DNA from: Erysipelothrix sp. HDW6C
GTDB lineage: Bacteria > Bacillota_I > Bacilli_A > Erysipelotrichales > Erysipelotrichaceae
DNA: 64,000 nt
Direction: 5' to 3'
Assembly (NCBI RefSeq): GCF_011299615.1
Contig: NZ_CP049861.1
Span: 992,001-1,056,000, forward strand
The notes beneath the pieces were generated by a model. The model was not told the origin of the DNA. It saw nothing but the letters and a program-made list of their open reading frames with translations, and did not search any database. This document shows, in pieces, positions 35,311-43,660 of the stretch. The position numbers and the translations under genes were made by a program. Within the stretch, counting starts at the first letter, position 1; the number at the start of each line of letters is the position of its first letter.

Positions 35311-36867
35311 GTGAGTAAAACAATACTTGAAATGAAGAACATTACCAAGGTATATCCCAATGGTGTTGTTGCGAACCAAAACATCGATTTTACGGCTGAA
35401 GAAGGGGAAATTCATGCCTTAATGGGAGAGAATGGTGCGGGGAAATCAACACTCATGAAAATTCTTTTTGGTTCTGAACAACCAGAAAGTGGTGAAATTT
35501 ATCTGCGTGGCGAGAAAGTGAATATTGATTCTCCACTTACGGCTATTCAATTGGGAATCGGGATGGTTCACCAACACTTTATGCTTGTAGAACACTTGAC
35601 GGTTACGGAAAATATTGTGTTAGGGATGGAGCCAAAAAAAGGCTTATTCTTAGACGTCAACGAAGCACGTCGCCAAGTTAAGGAAGCATCGGATAAATAT
35701 AACTTCGGAATCGATCCTAATACAAAGATTGTCGATATGAGTGTCAGTCAAAGACAGAAAGTTGAAATATTGAAAGTATTAATACGTGGGGCAAAAATAT
35801 TGATTATGGATGAACCAACTGCCGTATTAACCCCTCAAGAAACCGAAGAACTTTTTGTTCAGTTACTTGAACTCAAAAAATCAGGACATACAATCATTTT
35901 TATTTCACACAAATTAAAGGAGATAAAATCAATATGTGATCGCATTACAATTATGCGCTCTGGTAAGTACATTGGTTGCTATACGGTTGCAGATATTACA
36001 ACGGATGATATATCTCGCATGATGATTGGACGTGACATTGTTACAAAAATCAATAAACCAAAAGCGAAACCGTTGGATACGGCACTGAATGCAGAGAATA
36101 TAATTGTGATTAACGACGAAGGAAAAGAAGCGGTTCGCAATATTAGTCTGCGAATACGTGAGGGTGAAATTCTTGGCATTGCTGCAATTGAAGGCAACGG
36201 TCAAAGAGAGTTAATTGATGCCATCACAGGCTTAAACTTACCAACAAGTGGGAAGATTTATATTAACGGAAACTTGTCGAGTGATGTTAATGCAACAAAA
36301 GATCGACGCAACAAGGGATTGGTTCATATTCCTGAAGACCGTCTTACTTATGGAGCGATGGCTGATGAAAGTATCAAAGACAACTTGATTGCAAATCGCT
36401 ACGATCTCAAGGAGTTTAATAAAGGAATTTTCCTTGATATTGAACAAATTGATGATTTGGCAGACACCTTGATTCAAGAGTTCCAAATTAAAACAGACAG
36501 CCCACTAACACCTATCAAAATGTTGTCTGGTGGAAATATGCAAAAAGTTGTCGCTGCACGGGAAATGAGTGTCGAGATGAGCGTGCTTGTAGCAGACCAA
36601 CCAACTCGTGGTATTGATATTGGAACGGCAACATTCATTCGAGAAACGATCATTAAACTCAGAGATACTGGAGCGGGTGTGCTTTTGTCCTCTGCTGATA
36701 TTAATGAAGTGTTGGAGTTGTCAGATGCATTAGTCGTCATGTATGATGGCTCGATTACCGGATTCTTTAAGGATGCAAGTGTACTTACAGAAGAGGAACT
36801 CGGTCTCTACATGCTCGGGTTGAAACAAATGGACCCTAAGGATATTGAGAGGGATATGTATGCTTAA
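35311..36867 (+). CDS. Nucleoside ABC transporter ATP-binding protein (two ATPase domains)
   Basis: The 518-residue protein has a tandem ATPase layout like sugar/nucleoside importers. The first domain has GENGAGKSTLMKILFG, VGQ-type loop MVHQHFMLVEHLTV, MSVSQRQKVEILKVL and ILIMDEPTAVLTPQE. The second is degenerate, with AIEGNGQRELIDAI, LSGGNMQKVVAAREM and VLVADQPTRGIDIG. It opens with GTG at 35311 (SD GGAGGTGA) giving MSKTILEMKNITKVYPNG. It energises the two permeases that follow and overlaps the first by 8 bases. Confidence 0.93.
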   Translation: MSKTILEMKNITKVYPNGVVANQNIDFTAEEGEIHALMGENGAGKSTLMKILFGSEQPESGEIYLRGEKVNIDSPLTAIQLGIGMVHQHFMLVEHLTVTENIVLGMEPKKGLFLDVNEARRQVKEASDKYNFGIDPNTKIVDMSVSQRQKVEILKVLIRGAKILIMDEPTAVLTPQETEELFVQLLELKKSGHTIIFISHKLKEIKSICDRITIMRSGKYIGCYTVADITTDDISRMMIGRDIVTKINKPKAKPLDTALNAENIIVINDEGKEAVRNISLRIREGEILGIAAIEGNGQRELIDAITGLNLPTSGKIYINGNLSSDVNATKDRRNKGLVHIPEDRLTYGAMADESIKDNLIANRYDLKEFNKGIFLDIEQIDDLADTLIQEFQIKTDSPLTPIKMLSGGNMQKVVAAREMSVEMSVLVADQPTRGIDIGTATFIRETIIKLRDTGAGVLLSSADINEVLELSDALVVMYDGSITGFFKDASVLTEEELGLYMLGLKQMDPKDIERDMYA

Positions 36868-37960
36868 AAAACGTAAAAGAGAAAAATCAGAAGCCGTAAA
36901 ATTACAAACACGCTTCGAAATTTTAAGAACTGTACTTGCGATTGCAATCGCAATGGGAATCGTTCTGGTTCTCGTCTTGTTTGTCAGTGATGAACCGTTG
37001 ACTGCAATAAGTAGTCTGCTTATTGGTCCATTCACATCCGTTAAACGCTTTGCAAACGTTATTGAATTGATGATTCCGCTGACATTTACTGGGTTAGCGA
37101 TTACAATCGTTTTTAAAACAAAACGCTATAACTTGGCTGCTGACAGTGCATTCTTCATGGGATCTTTAATTGCCCTTGTTGTAGCGCTGACTACTAACTT
37201 ACCGCCGCTTCCAACAATCATATTGGCACTTGTTGCATCAATTGTTGTTGGTGCAATTATTGGATACATTCCGGCGATTATTCGAAGTAAATTTGGTGCT
37301 GATGAACTCGTTACATCCTTGATGCTTAATTATGTAGTTGGATTCCTTGTTAATTATATTTTTAATTATCACTTCCGTGACCCGCAAAAAGCTGCGGTAC
37401 AATCGTATCCACTTCCAGAGGGCATGAACCTGTCTGTCATTATTCCCGGCACACGAATTCATTCAGGATTTATCATCATGATCGTGCTTGTGGTTGTGAC
37501 ATGGTTGGTTATGTACCGCACAAAATGGGGATACCAACTCCGTGCAACAGGTGCTAATGAGAAATTTGCTAAGTACAGTGGTATGAAAGTAGGCTTCATT
37601 GTTATCGCGGCTCAAGCAATTGGTACAGCATTCGCTGGATTGGGTGGTGCAATTGAAATGTTAGGCTTACATAAAACATTCAAATGGACAAAGGCTCCTG
37701 GTTATGGTTTCGATGGTGTTATCATGGCGACGCTCGCACGTGGTAATCCAGCGCTTGTACCTTTTGCTGCATTCTTCCTTGCATATGTGCGAGTTGGAGC
37801 GGATATCCTAAACCGTACAACAAGTCTTCCCGCAGAAATTGTTTCGATCATTCAAGCAACAATAATTCTACTTGTGGCTGCGCAAGCATTCTTAGCGAAG
37901 ATGCGCCACCGCTCAATCGTTAAACAAACCGGTGCTTTAGAAGTTGGAGGTGAGCAATAA
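36860..37960 (+). CDS. Nucleoside ABC transporter permease 1 (NupP-like)
   Basis: About 366 residues, eight to ten membrane spans. Family features: a basic N-terminus (KKRKREKSEAVKLQTRFEILRTVLAIAIAMGIVLVLVLF), LTFTGLAITIVFKTKRYNLAADSAFFMGSL, and the EAA-like RATGANEKFAKYSGMKVGF cytoplasmic loop. The frame opens at 36845, but ATG 36860 fits the SD GAGAGGGA and the family N-terminus. It belongs to the branched-chain/nucleoside permease superfamily (BPD_transp_2). Confidence 0.92.
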   Translation: MLKKRKREKSEAVKLQTRFEILRTVLAIAIAMGIVLVLVLFVSDEPLTAISSLLIGPFTSVKRFANVIELMIPLTFTGLAITIVFKTKRYNLAADSAFFMGSLIALVVALTTNLPPLPTIILALVASIVVGAIIGYIPAIIRSKFGADELVTSLMLNYVVGFLVNYIFNYHFRDPQKAAVQSYPLPEGMNLSVIIPGTRIHSGFIIMIVLVVVTWLVMYRTKWGYQLRATGANEKFAKYSGMKVGFIVIAAQAIGTAFAGLGGAIEMLGLHKTFKWTKAPGYGFDGVIMATLARGNPALVPFAAFFLAYVRVGADILNRTTSLPAEIVSIIQATIILLVAAQAFLAKMRHRSIVKQTGALEVGGEQ

Positions 37961-37961
37961 T

Positions 37962-38918
37962 ATGGAACAAATTTTTGGAATTATTTTTACTCAAGAATTT
38001 GCATACAGTGTAATACGTCTGATGACGCCAATTCTCTTTGCATCTCTTGCCGCACTTATTGCACAACGCAGTGGTATTACCAATATGGCCCTTGAAGGGA
38101 TTATGCTCTTTGCAGCACTCTTTGGTGTCTTGGGTTCTGCGTTCACACAGTCTGCGTTTGTTGGACTCTTATGTGCAATTCTTGTCGGAGTTATCGTGTC
38201 ATTACTACTCGCATTCTTTAAAATTAAGATGAAGACCGATGAGATACTTGCCGCAATTGCCATTAACTTATTGGCATCCGGGGCAACGATCTTTCTTCTA
38301 TATATCTTTGCGGGGGACCGTGGTACATCGACAAGCCTTGCAAGTAAGATGCTGCCATTCATTCATATTCCGTTTATTGAAGACATTCCGTTTATTGGAA
38401 AAATTTTATCCGGCCACAATATCCTAGTTTATATTTCATTTGTGGCAGTATTTGTCTTACATTACTTCTTATTCCGTACACCTCTGGGACTCCGTATTCG
38501 TGCCGTTGGTGGGAATCCCGATGCAGCAACCTCTGTTGGTGTATCGGTAGAGAAGACACAGTACATTGCCCTCATGATTAGTGGGATTCTCGCTGGATTT
38601 GCTGGAGCCTTTATGTCGATGGGATATATGGGAGTGTTCAATCGCGATATGACGGCAGGACGTGGTTATATTGCCCTAGCTGCAGCAAACGTTGGAGGTC
38701 AAACTCCAATCGGAGCTCTGCTTGCATCACTTTTATTCGGACTCTTTGATGCGCTCGGAAACAATCTTCAAATTGGTATTATTCCTGCCGAGTTCATTTA
38801 TATGATTCCTTATATCACAACAATCTTTGCATACGGATTCGCTTCCTATCGCAAACTCAATTCGAAAAAGAGACTTAAAAAGACGATTGCTCAAGAAGTC
38901 GTCGCGGAAACACAATAA
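37962..38918 (+). CDS. Nucleoside ABC transporter permease 2 (NupQ-like)
   Basis: A 318-residue BPD_transp_2 permease with about eight spans: RLMTPILFASLAALIAQRSGITNMALEGIMLFAALFG, a conserved cytoplasmic loop FRTPLGLRIRAVGGNPDAATSVGVSVEKTQY and GRGYIALAAANVGGQTPIGALLASLLFGLFDA. The frame upstream to 37944 includes the SD TTGGAGGTGA, so ATG 37962 is the start. It pairs with the preceding permease in the importer. Confidence 0.93.
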   Translation: MEQIFGIIFTQEFAYSVIRLMTPILFASLAALIAQRSGITNMALEGIMLFAALFGVLGSAFTQSAFVGLLCAILVGVIVSLLLAFFKIKMKTDEILAAIAINLLASGATIFLLYIFAGDRGTSTSLASKMLPFIHIPFIEDIPFIGKILSGHNILVYISFVAVFVLHYFLFRTPLGLRIRAVGGNPDAATSVGVSVEKTQYIALMISGILAGFAGAFMSMGYMGVFNRDMTAGRGYIALAAANVGGQTPIGALLASLLFGLFDALGNNLQIGIIPAEFIYMIPYITTIFAYGFASYRKLNSKKRLKKTIAQEVVAETQ

Positions 38919-38941
38919 ATAAAATATAGAAGAGGTAGACT

Positions 38942-39868
38942 ATGGAAAAGAAAACAATAATTATTGACTGTGATCCCGGTGTTGATGATACTTTTGCTTT
39001 ATTCTACGCCATGGCCGAACGCAATTTGAATATAAAACTAATTACAACGGTATCTGGAAATGTCAACGTGGATATAACCACGACCAATGCTCGACGCATT
39101 GTTGCAATGGCGAATCGAGATATTGAAATAGCGCAGGGGGCAGATCGTCCCCTTGTCGCTGAACCGTTTTATGCAACCTATATTCATGGTCAAAACGGTA
39201 TGGGAAATTATACGTTCACCGAAGATGTATTTGCACCCCTTTCAGAACGCCGTGCTGTAGATGCAATGCGTGATGTCATTATGACAAGTGAATCGAAGAT
39301 TGTCTTAGTGGCTGTGGGACCACTCACAAATGTGGCCACATTATTCCTTATGTACCCAGAAACTAAAAACCGGATTGAATACCTATCAATCATGGGGGGT
39401 GGTCTGAAAGGTGGCAATACCAATATTGCAGCGGAATTCAACATTCTGGTTGATCCAGAGGCAGCAAGTATCGTCTTTACATCGGGTGTGCCGATTATTA
39501 TGGCAGGTTTGGATGTTACCGAGAAATCGTATATTGATAAAACTCACCTAGAACGCATTGCGCAAACAAGTGAAATCGGATACTTCTTGTCGGAAGTGAT
39601 TGTTGCTGCACGACGTCAGATGAGCAATGACTTCAGAACCAGTCTTCACGATGTCGTCTCAGTGATGGCGATTCATAACTTGGAAATCTTTGAGTATGAA
39701 ACACTTCATGTTGTTATTGAGACACAAGGAATGTATACACGAGGAATGACCATTGCCGATCAAAGGTTAGCGGGTCGGGAATCGGGTAATGTAAAAGTAT
39801 TAAAGAATGTAAATCATCCTGCGTTTTTAGACTTGCTTTGTGAAAAGCTGGAAACGTATAGAAAGTAG
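38942..39868 (+). CDS. Inosine/uridine-preferring nucleoside hydrolase family protein
   Basis: The 308-residue enzyme begins IIIDCDPGVDDTFALFYAMA, the calcium-binding DxDPGxDD motif. It has VAVGPLTNVATLF, LSIMGGGLKGGNTNIAAEFNILVDPEAASIVFTSGVPIIMAGLDVTEK and a C-terminal SLHDVVSVMAIH with the last metal Asp. It hydrolyses the N-glycosidic bond of ribonucleosides to base and ribose, and the ribokinase that follows would phosphorylate the sugar. Base preference cannot be told from sequence. Confidence 0.93.
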   Translation: MEKKTIIIDCDPGVDDTFALFYAMAERNLNIKLITTVSGNVNVDITTTNARRIVAMANRDIEIAQGADRPLVAEPFYATYIHGQNGMGNYTFTEDVFAPLSERRAVDAMRDVIMTSESKIVLVAVGPLTNVATLFLMYPETKNRIEYLSIMGGGLKGGNTNIAAEFNILVDPEAASIVFTSGVPIIMAGLDVTEKSYIDKTHLERIAQTSEIGYFLSEVIVAARRQMSNDFRTSLHDVVSVMAIHNLEIFEYETLHVVIETQGMYTRGMTIADQRLAGRESGNVKVLKNVNHPAFLDLLCEKLETYRK

Positions 39869-39875
39869 GATATCA

Positions 39876-40787
39876 ATGAGCAAGATTGTAGTCATAGGAA
39901 GTATTAATGAAGATACCAGTTTGCGCGTTCACCATTTTCCAACTGAAGGCGAAACAATAATCGCAGACGCAGTTTCCATTAACAATGGTGGTAAAGGGGC
40001 AAATCAAGCCGTTGCCGCTGCTCGATTAGGGGGAAGTGTTGCAATGATTGGTGCGGTTGGAATTGATGGGTCTGGAAGACGAATGATTGCTGATTTTCAA
40101 GGTGAGGGTATCGATACACAAGGAATAATTCAAAAACAAGATCAAACAGGATTTGCCATTATTAATGTTGACCAACAAGGCCACAATAATATTGTCGTCT
40201 ATCCTGGCGCAAACCATGCCATTTCAAAAGAAGATATTGATGCGCATCGTCACCTTATTAAAGATGCAGATTATTGTTTGATTCAATTTGAGATACCCAT
40301 GGCAGTCATCGAATATGCAATCATGGTATGCCGTGAGTATGAGGTGAAGGTTGTGCTGAATCCTGCACCGTATTCATCCTCATTCAATCCACAAGTGCTT
40401 AAAGATGTTGCATACTTTGTTCCCAATGAACACGAGTTTGCGAGCAGCATTGGGTCGAATATTGACTTCAATACCGTTGACGAATTTGAATTAAAAAAAG
40501 TCGCAGAATCATTTGTAACAGAGTATCAATGCAATCTTATTGTAACGCTGGGTGTACGTGGATCGCTACTGGCGACACCCACGAAGTTTGTGGTGGTCGA
40601 TGCAATTCAAACACAAGCCGTGGATACTACCGCAGCAGGTGACACATACATTGGCGCATTGACAAGTCAACTCTCTCAAAGCATAGACATTGACGAAGCC
40701 ATGAAATATGCATCAAAAGCTGCAGCATTGACTGTTTCAAAAATGGGTGCGCAAACGTCAATTCCATATAAAAAAGATCTTACATAA
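39876..40787 (+). CDS. rbsK: Ribokinase (PfkB family)
   Basis: At 303 residues it has the ribokinase signatures GGKGANQAVAAARLGG (near 40) and AVDTTAAGDTYIGAL (near 250; catalytic Asp in AAGD), plus VIGSINEDTSLRVHHFPTEGETI at the substrate end. It makes ribose-5-phosphate from ribose released by the adjacent nucleoside hydrolase. The upstream extension to 39840 overlaps the hydrolase; ATG 39876 follows SD GTAGGA. Confidence 0.9.
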   Translation: MSKIVVIGSINEDTSLRVHHFPTEGETIIADAVSINNGGKGANQAVAAARLGGSVAMIGAVGIDGSGRRMIADFQGEGIDTQGIIQKQDQTGFAIINVDQQGHNNIVVYPGANHAISKEDIDAHRHLIKDADYCLIQFEIPMAVIEYAIMVCREYEVKVVLNPAPYSSSFNPQVLKDVAYFVPNEHEFASSIGSNIDFNTVDEFELKKVAESFVTEYQCNLIVTLGVRGSLLATPTKFVVVDAIQTQAVDTTAAGDTYIGALTSQLSQSIDIDEAMKYASKAAALTVSKMGAQTSIPYKKDLT

Positions 40788-40797
40788 AAAAACGAAT

Positions 40798-40815
40798 CTT
40801 AGCAATTGCTAAGAC
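40798..40815. repeat. 18-bp perfect palindrome, copy 1 of a TTAGCA operator-like motif
   Basis: The site is CTTAGCAATTGCTAAG plus one flanking base pair on each side. A near-copy lies 142 bases downstream. On the plus strand there is no T run, so it is not a terminator for the preceding operon. Confidence 0.55.
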
Positions 40816-40939
40816 AAAAGACAAGTTCAAAGAACAAAATATCGAAATTATGAATCAAGGCAAGAAACCGCTTACGGTAATTAGTGCTATTTGAGTAGGT
40901 TTACACGTTAAAGACACCCCTTATGTAGTGAATAATTAC

Positions 40940-40955
40940 CTTAGCAAATGCTTAG
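40940..40955. promoter_or_regulatory. TTAGCA palindrome, copy 2, upstream of the HTH-PfkB gene
   Basis: CTTAGCAAATGCTTAG differs from copy 1 at 2 of 16 positions and lies 20 bases upstream of the predicted -35 box. Confidence 0.5.
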
Positions 40956-40975
40956 TACAACTGTCGTAAAACCCA

Positions 40976-41004
40976 TTGATATGGGGATATTTGGGTGTTA
41001 TAGT
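40976..41004 (+). promoter_or_regulatory. Predicted promoter of the HTH-PfkB/psuG operon
   Basis: TTGATA (40976-40981), a 17-base spacer and TATAGT (40999-41004). Confidence 0.7.
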
Positions 41005-41045
41005 GACATTGTAAAGATAAGCTAGAACGGGAAGGAGAAAATAAA

Positions 41046-42158
41046 ATGGCACAGAAAAAGAAGTTAATGACTGACACAGAAAAGCGTATTTTCCGCATTC
41101 TTTCAGATGACCCATTAATATCCCAAGCCGAATTGGCGCACAAAGCAAATGTCTCACGCTCATCGGCATCCGTCCATATTTCAAATCTTATAAAAAAAGG
41201 TTATATCGCAGGACGTGGATATGTGATTAGTGAGTATGAAAGTGTCGTTGTAATTGGAGCGGCAATGATTGATCTCTATGGGAAGTCAACCAATCCACTT
41301 ATTGAAGGTGAGTCAAATCCTGGAAAAGTTGAAATTCACCCTGGTGGTGTTTCACGTAATATTTCTGAGAATCTGGCACGATTAGGAATTAAAGTCAGTC
41401 TGATTACATCGCTCTGTGATGATCCATTTGGAAAAGTAATCAAAGACAGTTGCGATGATTTGGGAATAGACTTAACCCATTCCTATTTCTTAGAACATGA
41501 GGTGTCTACAATTTATATGGCTCTTTTGGATAATGATGGGGAAATGAAATTGGCCTTATCAGATACAACTGCACTTGATAAAATGCCGATGGACCATATC
41601 ATTCGCAAAGAGTCTGCTATCAATCGTGGTGAGGTCATCGTCATGGATGCATCGCTGCCACAGGAAATTATGCGCTATGTTGTAAACCATCATAAAGATA
41701 AACGCATTATTATTGATCCCGTTTCCATTGGTAAAGCCAAAAAGCTTGTTGATTTTATAGGGAAGTTCCATACCGTCAAATGCAATCGAAATGAGGCAGA
41801 GTTTCTGTCTGGTGTAAAGATTGTTGACCAAGCCTCTCTTGAACTGGCATCCCAGACTTTAAGAGATAAGGGTGTGGAACAAGTATTCATCACACTGGGT
41901 TCCAAAGGTGTGTTCTTTCAAAATAGTGTCAAAAAAGGATCAGTCCCAACATTGGCAACTGAACTTGTGAATGTCACCGGAGCAGGGGATGCATTTACGG
42001 CCGGAGTGGCATATTGCACACTCTCAAATATTGATATTGAACAAACCGCAATGTTTGCTTCAGCAATGTCATCGTTCTCACTTGAGAGCATGCGCGCTGT
42101 AAGCCCAAATTTATCGTTGCATGAAATCAATCAACGACTTGAAAAACTAGAAAAATAA
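41046..42158 (+). CDS. psuK: HTH-PfkB fusion: probable autoregulating pseudouridine (or related nucleoside) kinase
   Basis: The 370-residue protein joins an N-terminal winged helix (TDTEKRIFRILSDDPLISQAELAHKANVSRSSASVHISNLIKKGYIAGRGYVI, about 8-60) to a PfkB kinase domain. The kinase part has VVVIGAAMIDLYGKS, GGVSRNISENLARLG and NVTGAGDAFTAGVAY with the catalytic Asp. In Escherichia coli and Firmicutes this fusion type is found beside psuG and phosphorylates pseudouridine. Pairing with psuG 13 bases downstream supports that. The HTH probably lets it control its own operon, perhaps through the TTAGCA palindromes. SD AAGGAGA. Confidence 0.85.
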   Translation: MAQKKKLMTDTEKRIFRILSDDPLISQAELAHKANVSRSSASVHISNLIKKGYIAGRGYVISEYESVVVIGAAMIDLYGKSTNPLIEGESNPGKVEIHPGGVSRNISENLARLGIKVSLITSLCDDPFGKVIKDSCDDLGIDLTHSYFLEHEVSTIYMALLDNDGEMKLALSDTTALDKMPMDHIIRKESAINRGEVIVMDASLPQEIMRYVVNHHKDKRIIIDPVSIGKAKKLVDFIGKFHTVKCNRNEAEFLSGVKIVDQASLELASQTLRDKGVEQVFITLGSKGVFFQNSVKKGSVPTLATELVNVTGAGDAFTAGVAYCTLSNIDIEQTAMFASAMSSFSLESMRAVSPNLSLHEINQRLEKLEK

Positions 42159-42171
42159 GAAGGAGACTACC

Positions 42172-43095
42172 ATGAACTACAAAGACTATATGATTATCAA
42201 TGAAGAGGTCCAACATGCATTGGACAACAATCTACCCGTTGTTGCTTTAGAATCTACAATCATCTCACACGGATTTAACTATCCAGAAAACTTAGAGTGT
42301 GCACGTGAGTGCGAACGTATTATTCGCGAAAATGGTGCCATTCCCGCTACAATCGGAATTATGGGTGGTAAAATCGTGATTGGTTTGAATGAGAAACAAA
42401 TCATTCACTTTGCAGAAAACCGCACGACACCTAAGTGCAGCCGTCGCGATGTTGCTGCAATTATTGCCAAAGGAATCGATGGTGCAACAACAGTTACAAC
42501 AACAATGATGTTTGCGCAAATGGCAGGAATCAAAGTCTTTGCAACGGGTGGTATTGGTGGTGTTCACTTTGATGGTGAAAACACGATGGATATATCCGCG
42601 GACCTTGAAGAACTTGCACGTACTAACGTTGCAGTTGTATGCTCAGGCGCAAAATCAATTCTAGATATTCCACGTACCCTTGAGTACTTGGAGACCAATG
42701 GTGTCACAACACTTGGATACCAAACCGCAGCATTCCCTGATTTTTATACACAAGATAGTGGTAAGAAAGTTGATTACCGTTGTGAATCGACGGATGAAAT
42801 TGCAAAGATTATTGTAACGAAAGATAACCTCGGCATTGATTCTGGAATTATTATTGCCAATCCAATACCAGCGGAACATGCTTTGGATACTGACTTCATT
42901 TCATCACTGATTCAACGCATTGTTAAGGAAGCTGCTGATCAAGGTGTTATTGGAAACAAAGTTACACCATTTATTCTTGAAGCTTTACATCGTGAATCTG
43001 AAGGAAAATCTGTTGTTGCTAACAAACAATTAGTCTTCAATAATTCTCGTGTTGCATCACTTCTTGCAATTTCATACAGTAAGATTCAAAAATAA
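42172..43095 (+). CDS. psuG: Pseudouridine-5'-phosphate glycosidase
   Basis: The 307-residue enzyme matches PsuG: LPVVALESTIISHGFNYPENLECARECERIIRENGAIPATIGIMGGKIVIGL, CSRRDVAAIIAKGIDGATTVTTTM, FATGGIGGVHFDGENTMDISADL, VVCSGAKSILDIPRTLEYLETNGV and GIIIANPIPAEHALD. It breaks the C-glycosidic bond of pseudouridine 5'-phosphate to uracil and ribose-5-phosphate. With the kinase upstream it forms a complete pseudouridine-degrading pair, and the preceding ABC importer could supply the nucleoside. Confidence 0.95.
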   Translation: MNYKDYMIINEEVQHALDNNLPVVALESTIISHGFNYPENLECARECERIIRENGAIPATIGIMGGKIVIGLNEKQIIHFAENRTTPKCSRRDVAAIIAKGIDGATTVTTTMMFAQMAGIKVFATGGIGGVHFDGENTMDISADLEELARTNVAVVCSGAKSILDIPRTLEYLETNGVTTLGYQTAAFPDFYTQDSGKKVDYRCESTDEIAKIIVTKDNLGIDSGIIIANPIPAEHALDTDFISSLIQRIVKEAADQGVIGNKVTPFILEALHRESEGKSVVANKQLVFNNSRVASLLAISYSKIQK

Positions 43096-43102
43096 TCGGA
43101 CA

Positions 43103-43240
43103 TTCAGATCTGCATCGTTCTCCCCACATTAAGTTGGATCTGAGTCAACCCTTTGGAGCGTGCTCATCACACCTTCCGATTGGCCGATACCAATTGACCA
43201 TCGTCTAAGCTGAGCCCAACACACTGTGTTGGGCTTTCAT
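43103..43240 (+). ncRNA. Candidate structured RNA or long 3' UTR after psuG, ending in a strong hairpin
   Basis: TCAGATC (43104-43110) pairs with GATCTGA (43137-43143), GATTGG with CCAATT (43178-43194 region), and the segment ends in the near-perfect 23-base palindrome at 43213-43235 (AGCCCAACAC...GTGTTGGGCT) followed by TTTCAT. The base composition is visibly more GC-rich than the flanks and there is no ORF. No promoter of its own is clear, so it may be a processed 3' UTR RNA. Confidence 0.35.
43213..43240 (+). terminator. Terminator of the psuG operon
   Basis: A 10-bp stem AGCCCAACAC/GTGTTGGGCT with a three-base loop and a short T tract (TTTCAT). Confidence 0.72.
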
Positions 43241-43349
43241 ATGCCCTGCAAATATCGATTCGTTACATTTAAAGCTCTTTTTAGAACGCACTTGCGCCAA
43301 AAATATCCATGCATTGGTACAATACGAAATACTAAAAGGGGGAATTTTA

Positions 43350-43430
43350 ATGATAGAGAAAAATATTAAACGGCTTGTTATTGCATCAGTCTTACTTATT
43401 ACAATTCAGCAACTCGTTTTCGCAGCCTAA
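43350..43430 (+). CDS. Predicted 26-residue hydrophobic peptide
   Basis: ATG at 43350 is preceded by AAAAGGGGGA with good spacing and by an extended -10 promoter (TGgTACAAT, 43315-43323). The peptide has a charged start (MIEKNIKR) and a hydrophobic stretch (LVIASVLLITIQQLVFAA), which would make a single membrane span. It ends in TAA at 43428. It resembles small membrane peptides or type I toxin-like peptides, but no family is recognised. It lies between the psuG terminator and the purine riboswitch. Confidence 0.45.
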   Translation: MIEKNIKRLVIASVLLITIQQLVFAA

Positions 43431-43458
43431 CCGTATGTAAATATTAATCAATGTTGGT

Positions 43459-43487
43459 TTGACTTCAACCTTTGGCAATGATACTAT
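43459..43487 (+). promoter_or_regulatory. Predicted promoter of the purine permease/xpt operon
   Basis: TTGACT (43459-43464), a 17-base spacer and TACTAT (43482-43487), placing the transcript start about 10 bases before the aptamer. Confidence 0.7.
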
Positions 43488-43502
43488 TCATACATAAAAG
43501 CT

Positions 43503-43567
43503 CCATATATTTCTGGTAATACGGTCCGGAAGTTTCTACTTGCATCCCGTAAAGATGCAAACTATGG
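43503..43567 (+). promoter_or_regulatory. Purine riboswitch aptamer, guanine-type
   Basis: All elements of the purine aptamer are visible: P1 CCATA/TATGG; P2 TTCTGG/CCGGAA with loop TAATACGGT; joining region GTTTCTAC; P3 TTGCATC/GATGCAA with loop CCGTAAA; and J3/1 ACTATGG. The cytosine in ACTATG at the specificity position indicates guanine/hypoxanthine rather than adenine. Loop-loop pairing of GG (L2) with CC (L3) is possible. Confidence 0.93.
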
Positions 43568-43612
43568 CACAAGATAGCATATGTGGTTAACACATCTTTT
43601 TTTGTTATTCTT

Positions 43613-43634
43613 CTGCCAGTGATGGCAGTTTTTT
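43613..43634 (+). terminator. Riboswitch expression-platform terminator
   Basis: CTGCCA and TGGCAG (43613-43618, 43623-43628) enclose GTGA and are followed by TTTTTTG. TGCCA in the 5' arm can instead pair with TGGCA at the 3' side of P1 (43565-43569), giving an antiterminator when no ligand is bound. Confidence 0.8.
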
Positions 43635-43660
43635 GTTTTCATGGACAAAAGGAGGATAAC

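Noticed and set aside
40860-40885. cre-like AGAAACCGCTTACG before the HTH-PfkB gene
   Set aside because: Two mismatches at key positions and no suitable distance to the predicted promoter.
43575-43610. ATGTG/CACAT hairpin followed by Ts as the main riboswitch terminator
   Set aside because: Only five base pairs; the CTGCCA/TGGCAG hairpin with six Ts further on is stronger and has a matching antiterminator strand. It could still contribute.
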